Below, piece by piece: positions 1 through 4,788 of a stretch of DNA of 5,153 nt. How positions within the stretch are numbered: position 1 is the first letter of the stretch; every line of letters starts with the position of its first letter. Under the pieces are notes generated by a model. The model did not search any database, was not told where the DNA came from, and saw only the letters and a program-made list of their open reading frames with translations. The DNA is from Promethearchaeota archaeon (lineage in GTDB: Archaea; Asgardarchaeota; Lokiarchaeia; Sigyniarchaeales; SOKP01). The position numbers were made by a program, and so were the translations under genes. The DNA lies in NCBI GenBank assembly GCA_030606095.1, contig JAUWHC010000236.1, positions 1 through 5,153 on the forward strand, written 5' to 3'.

Positions 1-114
1 TTATTTAAATTCTTTATTTGCAATATTTTAAAAATCCTCTAAAAAATAATCTTCATATAGTTTTTAATGAAGGAAAGTTTTTTTGGCTCAATTTATTTAA
101 ATATGTAATAAAAA

Positions 115-600
115 ATGAATAATATCTCAAAGATTTTAATAGTTTGTTTAGGTAATACAGCAAGATCTCCTGCTGCTGAATATTTAGCACGAGATTACGC
201 CAAGAAATATGGTGCTAATTTAACTTTTGAGAGCACTGGTTTTATAAATGCATTTTCTTACATGCAACCCGAATCTCAGGAATATTTAAATTCAAAAGGC
301 ATCAAACACTCTGATTTTCGACCCCAAATAATCAATCGAAAATTGCTAGAAAAACAAGACTTAATTATAACGATGGAAAAGTCACATGTTATCGATATTA
401 GAGAAAATTATCAAGCGGTTAACGACATCAGTAAAAAATTGTTTACTTTAAAAGAATTTAACGGAGAAACTGATGATTTAAATATAATAGATCCGTATTA
501 CGCCAGTGCTAAGACTTACCAGAAAGTTCTTAAAATAATTGATGAAAATATCGAAAAAATGATTAAAAAAATTATTCGGATAAATAAAACCGAATTCTAA
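115..600 (+). CDS. Low-molecular-weight protein tyrosine phosphatase
   Basis: This 161-residue cytosolic protein has the length and signatures of the low-molecular-weight phosphotyrosine phosphatase family, which includes arsenate-reductase-like members. The phosphate-binding loop CLGNTARS sits directly after the first beta strand, giving the C(X)5R catalytic motif with nucleophile Cys11 and Arg17. The later DPYY motif supplies Asp126 as the expected general acid. The segment DLIITMEKSH (residues 82-91) is the conserved mid-domain strand. The second P-loop cysteine of many family members is Ala16 here, so the usual vicinal-disulfide redox protection should be absent. The ATG at 115 is the first usable start, because a TAA lies in frame at 109-111. 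There is no Shine-Dalgarno; AT-rich TATA-like DNA lies at 92-103 but is slightly too close for a leaderless start. The gene stands alone, 161 bases before the macro gene. Substrate is unknown; protein phosphotyrosine is assumed from the family. Confidence 0.9.
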   Translation: MNNISKILIVCLGNTARSPAAEYLARDYAKKYGANLTFESTGFINAFSYMQPESQEYLNSKGIKHSDFRPQIINRKLLEKQDLIITMEKSHVIDIRENYQAVNDISKKLFTLKEFNGETDDLNIIDPYYASAKTYQKVLKIIDENIEKMIKKIIRINKTEF

Positions 601-630
601 CTACTTAAAAAGAGCAAAAACAAGTTAAAC

Positions 631-638
631 TTATATAG
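631..638 (+). promoter_or_regulatory. Possible TATA box in the spacer before the macro gene
   Basis: TTATATAG is a good archaeal TATA-like sequence. It would place a transcription start near 660, giving a leader of about 100 bases that includes the adjacent hairpin region. The closer box at 731-740 fits the macro gene better, so this may be a secondary promoter or chance in AT-rich DNA. Confidence 0.2.
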
Positions 639-650
639 GCTATTTTAAAA

Positions 651-679
651 CACTTACATTTTTGTAGTGTCTTCTACAA
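651..679 (+). repeat. Overlapping alternative hairpins after the phosphatase gene
   Basis: Two stems share the same middle strand. CACTTACA at 651-658 can pair with TGTAGTG at 663-669 (7 bp, one bulged T, loop TTTT). TTGTAG at 662-667 can instead pair perfectly with CTACAA at 674-679 (6 bp, 6-base loop). The T5 run at 659-663 is too short to call a firm terminator. The structure could aid 3'-end formation of the phosphatase mRNA, or it could be incidental. Confidence 0.3.
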
Positions 680-730
680 TCAGCTTAAACAAATTAAAGA
701 TAATATTAAAAATAACTGATACTACTAGAA

Positions 731-740
731 AAAATATATA
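731..740 (+). promoter_or_regulatory. TATA box for the macro domain gene (leaderless promoter)
   Basis: AAAATATATA, preceded by further A residues that could act as a BRE-like element, is centred about 26 bases before the ATG at 762. That is the spacing expected if transcription starts at the initiation codon itself. The absence of a Shine-Dalgarno before this ATG agrees with a leaderless mRNA. Confidence 0.5.
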
Positions 741-761
741 AGAAACTTAAATAATCTTTTA

Positions 762-1313
762 ATGAATCATTTAACGATCAATAGCACGGTTATAGAAATT
801 TTCGTTGGCGATCTAATTAAAGCCGATTATGATGCAATTGCCATCCCTACAAATAGTCGACTTTTGCCCAGCGGTACCTTAAGATGTCGAGTATTGAAAG
901 GAGCGGGTCATAAAGTACAAGTAGAATGTAATCGAATTATTAGTAAGATATCAAATGTTCCAATTGGGAATGCTGTAATCACCTCTGGCGGTAGCTTAAA
1001 TGCTAAATTTATCGTCCATGTAAGAGCAGGTCACGATCAAAAAAAATTGATGTTAGCGATCTGGAATTCACTGAGATTAGCCGATAAAGAAGGGATATGT
1101 TCAATCGCTTATCCTCCAATATCGAAAGAAGTAATCGGATTTAACGCAAAGATTTGTGCAAGTATAATTTTTCCAACGATAAAGAAGTTCATTTTAGAAA
1201 GAAACAACAATTTGAGAAACATTTCAATTTGTCTTGAATCATTACCTGATTATAAGGATTTTGAAAATGCATTAAAGAATATAGCTGAATGTCCCAAAAT
1301 TATGACATCATAG
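762..1313 (+). CDS. Divergent macro (ADP-ribose-binding) domain protein
   Basis: The 183-residue protein is a single macro domain with little else. GDLIKADYDAIAIPTNS (residues 16-32) aligns with the family's GDIT...VDAIVNAANS, keeping Asp17, the expected adenine contact, and Asn31. VPIGNAVITSGGSLNAKFIVH (66-86) matches the conserved central strand and loop block. SIAYPPISKEVIGF (114-127) corresponds to the SIAFPAI(G/S)TGxxGF distal phosphate loop. The loops are unusual: NAAN is PTN, the glycine-rich GGGVxGAI stretch is SGTLRCRV, and the TG of the distal loop is Lys-Glu. It therefore probably keeps the fold, but ADP-ribose binding or hydrolysis is uncertain. Family roles include reading or removing ADP-ribose and removing O-acetyl-ADP-ribose. 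The ATG lacks a Shine-Dalgarno but follows a well-placed TATA box. It appears to be transcribed alone. Confidence 0.8.
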   Translation: MNHLTINSTVIEIFVGDLIKADYDAIAIPTNSRLLPSGTLRCRVLKGAGHKVQVECNRIISKISNVPIGNAVITSGGSLNAKFIVHVRAGHDQKKLMLAIWNSLRLADKEGICSIAYPPISKEVIGFNAKICASIIFPTIKKFILERNNNLRNISICLESLPDYKDFENALKNIAECPKIMTS

Positions 1314-1355
1314 GATTTTGTTCTTTAAATAAGACATTTATTCGAAAAATATAAC

Positions 1356-1364
1356 TTTATAAAA
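1356..1364 (+). promoter_or_regulatory. Possible TATA box for the V4R-like gene
   Basis: TTTATAAAA is a strong TATA-like match in the 162-base spacer after the macro gene. It would start transcription near 1386, giving a leader of about 90 bases before the TTG start. A leader is consistent with the gene having a ribosome-site-like sequence at 1463-1468. Confidence 0.35.
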
Positions 1365-1371
1365 CCATACT

Positions 1372-1433
1372 TAATCTTATAATTGAAATTAAATATTTAT
1401 GTAGTTTCATGTTTAAATTATTAATTAAGATTA
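1372..1433. repeat. Inverted pair of TAATCTTA motifs before the V4R-like gene
   Basis: TAATCTTA at 1372-1379 and its exact reverse complement TAAGATTA at 1426-1433 are separated by 46 bases. The same 8-mer forms the close palindrome at 2185-2205. The pair lies just downstream of the TATA-like box at 1356-1364, where a repressor or looping site could act. DNA this AT-rich gives chance matches, so the role is inferred only. Confidence 0.35.
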
Positions 1434-1462
1434 TTAAAGAATAAAATTAATATCGTAGATTT

Positions 1463-1468
1463 AGGGGA
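1463..1468 (+). promoter_or_regulatory. Weak ribosome binding site supporting a TTG start
   Basis: AGGGGA lies seven bases before the TTG at 1476, a suitable distance although the match to the archaeal GGAGGTGAT consensus is partial. No ATG, GTG or other TTG occurs in frame between the upstream stop (1422-1424) and 1476. The next in-frame ATG is at residue 38 and would remove part of the first conserved helix. Confidence 0.4.
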
Positions 1469-1475
1469 TTACTTT

Positions 1476-2036
1476 TTGGAAATAGAAGAAATCAATGAAG
1501 ATATTTTAAATAATATAAATAAAAATATTCAAAATGATAGTTCTAACATTAAATCGTTAAAAGGGTTTGAAATAATCTGTGAATCAATGGTTTATAAAAT
1601 CCTTGATATTTTCGGTAAAAATAGTTTACTTTCAATGCTGTATCAGACAGGATCTGGACCGGGAGAGATAATTGCTAAAAGAATAAAAGAAAAGCATAAT
1701 AAGGAGGAATTTGGAATTTTTGAAGCTTTAGAAATCTTAATGACCGAATTGAAAGATTATTATTCAATACAAATTAGAGAAGTTCAATTAAATTCAGATC
1801 AAACTAGAGTAGTAATAGAAAATTTCTGCTTTTTAAGAGAGCCAATGAAACACAGAGAAAAACTGCAACCCGGAAAAGCGTTTTGCCGAGTCAATAAAGG
1901 TTATTTTGAAACGGCCTTTCGAAAATTGTTAGGAAATAAAGTTAAAAAAATAGAAATTAACTTTCTCTACGACGATACTGAAAAAAATGTGTGTGTAGAA
2001 GAAATGATTTTTTATCACAACTCTGATAAAGAATGA
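1476..2036 (+). CDS. V4R/Bet3-like ligand-binding-fold protein
   Basis: This 186-residue soluble protein matches the V4R (4-vinyl-reductase-like) fold, which belongs to the same superfamily as the TRAPP subunit Bet3 and the haem-NO-binding domain. Residues 31-75 read as the opening helices with a G-x-G-x-GEIIAKRI turn. Residues 80-118 give a helix and two strands (EALEILMTELKDYY, then QIREVQ, then RVVIENF). The diagnostic C-terminal half is CRVNKGYFETAFRKLLG (137-153), then KKIEINF, then CVEEMIFY (173-180). Cys137 and Cys173 sit where V4R proteins often place metal- or ligand-linked cysteines. The first 30 residues are a polar Asn/Glu-rich tail. The start is TTG. No fused DNA-binding or catalytic domain is present, so this is a stand-alone sensor, carrier or assembly module. 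The ligand is unknown. The family call rests on pattern recognition and is moderate. Confidence 0.55.
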   Translation: MEIEEINEDILNNINKNIQNDSSNIKSLKGFEIICESMVYKILDIFGKNSLLSMLYQTGSGPGEIIAKRIKEKHNKEEFGIFEALEILMTELKDYYSIQIREVQLNSDQTRVVIENFCFLREPMKHREKLQPGKAFCRVNKGYFETAFRKLLGNKVKKIEINFLYDDTEKNVCVEEMIFYHNSDKE

Positions 2037-2055
2037 TGGAATTACTATTTCTCTT

Positions 2056-2160
2056 TCAACCTCTGATTAACAAATTCCTAGTTAAGTCTTTAATTGTTTC
2101 GGAATCAATTACTCGTTGAATTATATTCTCATTCATAATTCTGTCTTCCTTCTTTTTCAT
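2056..2160 (-). CDS. Possible small protein, 34 residues, minus strand
   Basis: Reading leftward from ATG at 2160, an open frame of 34 codons ends in TGA at 2058-2056. The product, beginning MKKKEDRIMNENIIQRV and ending NLLIRG, is rich in charged residues and could form one amphipathic helix. An internal ATG at codon 9 (2136-2134) is preceded by the purine-rich GAAGGAAGA, so a 26-residue form is possible. A minus-strand TATA-like box near 2191-2200 would start transcription about nine bases before the first ATG. It is the only plausible reading in this spacer and lies convergent to the V4R-like gene. No family is recognised. The same DNA could simply be a pyrimidine-rich 3' region of that gene. 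Confidence 0.25.
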   Translation of the reverse strand: MKKKEDRIMNENIIQRVIDSETIKDLTRNLLIRG

Positions 2161-2171
2161 TAGAACAATAA

Positions 2172-2179
2172 TTTTTTTT
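2172..2179 (+). terminator. Oligo-T tract after the V4R-like gene
   Basis: A run of eight T residues on the plus strand, preceded by the pyrimidine-rich stretch ending at 2158, is the sort of U-rich signal archaeal RNA polymerase uses for termination. It is about 135 bases after the stop codon at 2034-2036 and before the promoter of the next gene. Confidence 0.35.
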
Positions 2180-2184
2180 AAATT

Positions 2185-2205
2185 TAAGATTAATTTATAA
2201 TCTTA
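2185..2205. repeat. Perfect 8-bp palindrome, candidate operator
   Basis: TAAGATTA and TAATCTTA flank a five-base ATTTA spacer, forming a perfect dyad of 21 bases in total. It overlaps a TATA-like sequence readable on the minus strand (2191-2200) and lies 140 bases before the dehydrogenase start. Dyads of this size and spacing are typical of dimeric regulator sites, but an operator role is inferred. Confidence 0.4.
2191..2200 (-). promoter_or_regulatory. Possible minus-strand TATA box for the 34-residue ORF
   Basis: On the minus strand this reads TTATAAATTA, centred about 26 bases before position 2169 and thus close to the ATG at 2160. It sits inside the palindrome, so a bound regulator would block it. 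AT-rich sequence makes a chance match likely. Confidence 0.2.
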
Positions 2206-2221
2206 TTGATCATTTATTTGT

Positions 2222-2249
2222 ACTTTTTGAAAAATAAAATGTCAAAAGT
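2222..2249. repeat. Imperfect inverted repeat in the dehydrogenase upstream region
   Basis: ACTTTTTGA at 2222-2230 and TCAAAAGT at 2242-2249 are inverted copies apart from one extra T, with an 11-base spacer. This lies between the palindrome at 2185-2205 and the dehydrogenase promoter. It may be a second protein-binding site or a weak hairpin. Confidence 0.3.
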
Positions 2250-2312
2250 TAAAAAAAAATTTGAATTAGTTTACATATTACAATCTGTTTATGAAAAATA
2301 TTAAAATAAGAA

Positions 2313-2322
2313 TTTAATTAAA
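2313..2322 (+). promoter_or_regulatory. TATA box for the dehydrogenase gene (leaderless promoter)
   Basis: TTTAATTAAA is centred about 27 bases before the ATG at 2345, placing the transcription start at or next to the initiation codon. No Shine-Dalgarno precedes that ATG (the preceding bases are A-rich), which agrees with a leaderless mRNA. Confidence 0.4.
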
Positions 2323-2344
2323 AATAAAAAGTTGAAAAACAAAA

Positions 2345-3520
2345 ATGGTTGATGTTAAAAACATAGTTATTATTGGTGCTGGTCTAATGGGCCACAATGC
2401 CGGACAAATCTTTCTAATGGCCGGTTATAATGTAACATTAGTCGATATTAAAGATGAATTCGTTGATAATGGTGTTGCTAAGATAGATGAAGGATTAAAA
2501 AAACTTGAAGCCAAAGGAAAGTTAGGGGAGGGTATTTCTACCGCTGATCTAATGGGAAAATTAAAAAAAACTACCGATACGGCAAGCGCAGTAAAAGACG
2601 CTGATTTTGTATTGGAAGCAGTTGTTGAATTAATGGATGTCAAAAAACAAGTTTTTAAGACTTGCGACGAAAACGCACCAGCACATTGCATCTTAGCCAC
2701 AAATACTTCCACGATGAGCATTACTGAAATCGCTTCGGCAACAAATAGACCAGATAAAGTAATTGGTATGCATTTCTTCAATCCGCCAATTTTAATGAGG
2801 TTAATTGAGATAATAGCAGGTGAAAAAAGTTCTGACGAGGCAATGGATATAGGCGTTCAAGTAGGTCAATCTTTACCTTGTTTAAGAGGAAAGAGATTTG
2901 TTCCTAAAGTATTGAAGGATAGACCTGGATTTATCGTAAACCGTATCAATGCGCCTGTTCAAATTTATATGAATTGGGTCTTTGATCAAGCTGCTGAAAA
3001 AGGAATTCCATGGGAGCAAATTGATGGTGATGCAGGATCCTTGATGCCAATGGGGCCGTGTGAACTATCGGACTATGTAGGAATTGATACGCTATTTCAT
3101 GTAGGTAATTATTATATGGGAACTTTATCTCCCGACTTTAAGCCTGGAAAAGTTATTAGCAAGATGGTTGAAGACAAGAAACTTGGGCGTAAAACAACTC
3201 AGGGATTTTTTGATTGGTCTGGAGGAAGACCAAAAATCGATAAATCTCAAAAAGCAGGCCTATTTAACGTTGAAACTTCAATGGCAATTATGTTAAACGA
3301 AGGTTGCCGCCTATTAGAAGAGAAAGTTGTATCAGGTTTCAAAGTAATTGACGAAGCAAATATGGCAGGCATGAACACACCTGGACCCTTTGCTGGTGGT
3401 AAAAAACAATTTGAGAAATGGACTAAAATTTTAGAAGAGTTAGCAGAAAAGACCGGTAAAGAATATCTTAAGCCTTGCGAATTGATGAAAACTGGCGGCT
3501 TTGTTAGCATGCGAAAATAA
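2345..3520 (+). CDS. NAD-dependent 3-hydroxyacyl-CoA dehydrogenase, two C-terminal domains
   Basis: The enzyme oxidises (S)-3-hydroxyacyl-CoA to 3-ketoacyl-CoA with NAD+, or runs in reverse, in the cytosol. The N-terminal Rossmann domain (about 1-188) has GAGLMG at 11-16 and Asp34 ending the second strand, the usual NAD ribose contact. ATNTSTMSITEIA gives Ser122; GMHFFNPP gives His143, and the following strand gives Glu155. RPGFIVNRI gives Asn199. The Ser-His and His-Glu spacings of 21 and 12 equal those of the human mitochondrial enzyme (Ser137, His158, Glu170), while Glu-Asn is six residues longer, from a basic insertion around 177-190. The first helical 3HCDH C-domain spans about 194-292 (LGRKTTQGFFDW at its end). 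A second copy spans about 305-385. At 391 residues it is longer than the usual ~280-residue single-domain form and matches the dehydrogenase half of archaeal dehydrogenase-hydratase fusions. The hydratase gene follows directly. Confidence 0.93.
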   Translation: MVDVKNIVIIGAGLMGHNAGQIFLMAGYNVTLVDIKDEFVDNGVAKIDEGLKKLEAKGKLGEGISTADLMGKLKKTTDTASAVKDADFVLEAVVELMDVKKQVFKTCDENAPAHCILATNTSTMSITEIASATNRPDKVIGMHFFNPPILMRLIEIIAGEKSSDEAMDIGVQVGQSLPCLRGKRFVPKVLKDRPGFIVNRINAPVQIYMNWVFDQAAEKGIPWEQIDGDAGSLMPMGPCELSDYVGIDTLFHVGNYYMGTLSPDFKPGKVISKMVEDKKLGRKTTQGFFDWSGGRPKIDKSQKAGLFNVETSMAIMLNEGCRLLEEKVVSGFKVIDEANMAGMNTPGPFAGGKKQFEKWTKILEELAEKTGKEYLKPCELMKTGGFVSMRK

Positions 3521-3548
3521 ATTTAATAATTAATTAAAATTTATCATT

Positions 3549-3567
3549 TATTTTTTCTTTTTTTTTT
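3549..3567 (+). terminator. Oligo-T terminator after the dehydrogenase gene
   Basis: Thirty bases after the stop codon lies a tract of T6, C and T10 (3551-3567). Archaeal RNA polymerase terminates at such U-rich stretches without needing a hairpin. This suggests that the dehydrogenase and hydratase mRNAs are at least partly separate. Confidence 0.55.
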
Positions 3568-3600
3568 CATGGTATTGTTAGTTTGATAGATTGAATTACT

Positions 3601-3609
3601 TTTTATATA
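3601..3609 (+). promoter_or_regulatory. Candidate TATA box for the hydratase gene
   Basis: TTTTATATA follows the oligo-T terminator and is the best TATA match in this 219-base spacer. It would start transcription near 3632 and give a leader of about 108 bases, in keeping with the Shine-Dalgarno used by this gene. Alternative AT-rich matches around 3686-3705 would give a shorter leader. Confidence 0.35.
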
Positions 3610-3726
3610 CGTTAAAAATTAGAAAATGAAAAATTTGAAAGTTTTTAATTACTAAAAAATTACTACTAAATATTCATAAATCAAATTTTAAAAATAATTA
3701 AATTAATTGAAAAAAGGTTTTAAAAA

Positions 3727-3731
3727 GAGGT
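3727..3731 (+). promoter_or_regulatory. Ribosome binding site fixing the hydratase start at 3740
   Basis: GAGGT matches the core of the archaeal GGAGGTGAT sequence and ends eight bases before ATG 3740. It lies inside the reading frame that would start at TTG 3707, where no comparable site precedes the codon. This decides for the ATG and removes 11 lysine-rich residues from the longest reading. Confidence 0.65.
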
Positions 3732-3739
3732 TATTAAAT

Positions 3740-4690
3740 ATGTCGGAAAAGGAATTTGAACATCTTAAAATTGAATGGCCCACAAAAATAGATGAGCAGG
3801 GTAATGTCATTCGAGAAGGGACAATTGATGGTAATTACGCCGTTATTTCAATTAATAGACCTGATAGATTGAACGCTTTAACGGAACAAACTGTTTCAGA
3901 AATTTCTGGAGCCTTAAGGATAATGGAACTAGACGGATCCGTTCGTGCTGTTGTTTTACGTGGTACAAAAGATTTCACTAAGAAGCCTGCGTTTTCAGCG
4001 GGAGCGGATCTAGCAGCTGCTTTTAGTCCGGGTTTAAATCCAAGCATCCCTATGCATATGTCTATAGCTATGAGAATAAGACATCGTGATTACGACGAAA
4101 TTGAACAATTTTCTAAGCCTTTAATTGCTGCAGTTGACGGTTTTGCACTCGGTGGTGGTTGCGAATTAGTACTTGCTTGCGATATTGTTATTGCATCTGA
4201 TCGAGCAGTTTTTGCATTACCTGAAATTAATCGAGGAATTCTTCCTGGTAATGGGGGTATTACTCGAATGACAGCGAGAATAGGGATTAATAGAGCTCTC
4301 CGGGTAGCTTATTTTGGTGAACAATTTGATGCTAAAACTATGCTTGATTGGGGATTAGTCTCTTGGATGGCACCTGCAGAAGAGGAATTTGAAAAACTTG
4401 TCCACGAAAAAGCCAAATGGCTTAGTGAAGCTCCAACTACTGCATTATTCGTTATAAAGAAATGTGTAAAGTTTGGAACGAGATACGAACAATTAGGTCT
4501 AATTATGGAGCAAATGGGCTTTGGAATCAATCAAGCCAGCTTCGATGCCAAGGAAGGAATTCTAGCTTTCAATAGAAAAATCAAATGTCCAAAATGTGGT
4601 GGTAAGGGCAAGTTTGAAGATGGAACGAAATGTGATATGTGTGGTGGTCGAAGAAAGATCAAAGATACACCGCATTTTAAGGGAATTTAA
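3740..4690 (+). CDS. Enoyl-CoA hydratase with C-terminal zinc-binding tail
   Basis: The protein (316 residues from the ATG) should add water to trans-2-enoyl-CoA to form 3-hydroxyacyl-CoA, the step before the neighbouring dehydrogenase. The crotonase core spans about 30-280. INRPDRLNAL opens it and FSAGADL (85-91) forms part of the oxyanion hole. ALGGGCELVLACDI contributes Glu142, and FALPEINRGILPGNGG contributes Glu162. These two glutamates are 20 apart, as are Glu144 and Glu164 of rat mitochondrial hydratase, so true hydratase chemistry is likely. Two parts are unusual. A 30-residue polar N-terminal extension precedes the core, and after residue 280 comes a tail with CPKCGGKG (283-290) and CDMCGGRR (298-305), a four-cysteine zinc site like half of the DnaJ cysteine-rich domain. 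A longer reading from TTG 3707 is possible but lacks a ribosome site. Chain-length preference cannot be read from the sequence. Confidence 0.92.
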   Translation: MSEKEFEHLKIEWPTKIDEQGNVIREGTIDGNYAVISINRPDRLNALTEQTVSEISGALRIMELDGSVRAVVLRGTKDFTKKPAFSAGADLAAAFSPGLNPSIPMHMSIAMRIRHRDYDEIEQFSKPLIAAVDGFALGGGCELVLACDIVIASDRAVFALPEINRGILPGNGGITRMTARIGINRALRVAYFGEQFDAKTMLDWGLVSWMAPAEEEFEKLVHEKAKWLSEAPTTALFVIKKCVKFGTRYEQLGLIMEQMGFGINQASFDAKEGILAFNRKIKCPKCGGKGKFEDGTKCDMCGGRRKIKDTPHFKGI

Positions 4691-4741
4691 GTAAAATTCA
4701 TTATTTTTATTTGAATAAATTTTAATTTTACCCTTTTTTTT
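4691..4741 (+). terminator. Hairpin plus T8 terminator after the hydratase gene
   Basis: Immediately after the stop codon, GTAAAATT (4691-4698) is perfectly complementary to AATTTTAC (4724-4731), with a further inner stem TTTATT/AATAAA (4706-4711 with 4714-4719) closing a TG loop. The structure is followed by CC and T8 (4734-4741). Either the oligo-T alone or the whole hairpin could end transcription, isolating the acetyltransferase gene. Confidence 0.65.
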
Positions 4742-4756
4742 ATTCATATTCTATAA

Positions 4757-4765
4757 TTTTTTAAA
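4757..4765 (+). promoter_or_regulatory. Candidate TATA box for the acetyltransferase gene
   Basis: TTTTTTAAA is centred about 28 bases before the ATG at 4789. No Shine-Dalgarno is visible before the ATG, so a leaderless or near-leaderless transcript is likely. The nearby CTATAA at 4751-4756 is an alternative. Confidence 0.3.
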
Positions 4766-4788
4766 CAATTTTGGTTATAAAATAACTA

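Noticed and set aside
1..114. Possible end of an upstream gene at the window start
   Set aside because: All plus frames stop within 42 bases and minus frames are only a few codons long, so nothing can be assigned.
115..2036. Phosphatase, macro and V4R-like genes as one defence or ADP-ribosylation operon
   Set aside because: Each is separated by about 160 bases with its own promoter-like sequence, no ADP-ribosyltransferase is present, and no family link joins them.
2037..2344. tRNA or structured RNA in the 308-base spacer
   Set aside because: No cloverleaf, T-loop sequence or GC-rich island is visible; only the repeats and promoter elements listed could be supported.
2425..2781. 118-codon minus-strand ORF inside the dehydrogenase gene
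   Set aside because: It is the antisense shadow of a well-supported enzyme and shows no motif of its own.
3247..3510. 87-codon minus-strand ORF at the dehydrogenase 3' end
   Set aside because: It lies fully antisense to the second C-terminal domain and has no promoter or family match.
1471..3604. Recurring ACTTTTT at 1471, 2222 and 3598
   Set aside because: The sequence is too simple for DNA this AT-rich and its positions relative to the genes differ.
3707..3739. TTG start adding 11 residues to the hydratase
   Set aside because: No ribosome site precedes it, whereas GAGGT lies at the right distance before ATG 3740, and the extra residues are just lysine-rich.
3835..4047. 70-codon minus-strand ORF in the hydratase
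   Set aside because: It is a shadow of the crotonase core reading frame.
4309..4530. 73-codon minus-strand ORF in the hydratase
   Set aside because: It is a shadow ORF with no recognisable feature and no spacing signals.
4562..4747. 61-codon minus-strand ORF across the hydratase end and terminator
   Set aside because: Its N-terminus is the terminator's A-rich complement and the rest is antisense to the zinc tail.
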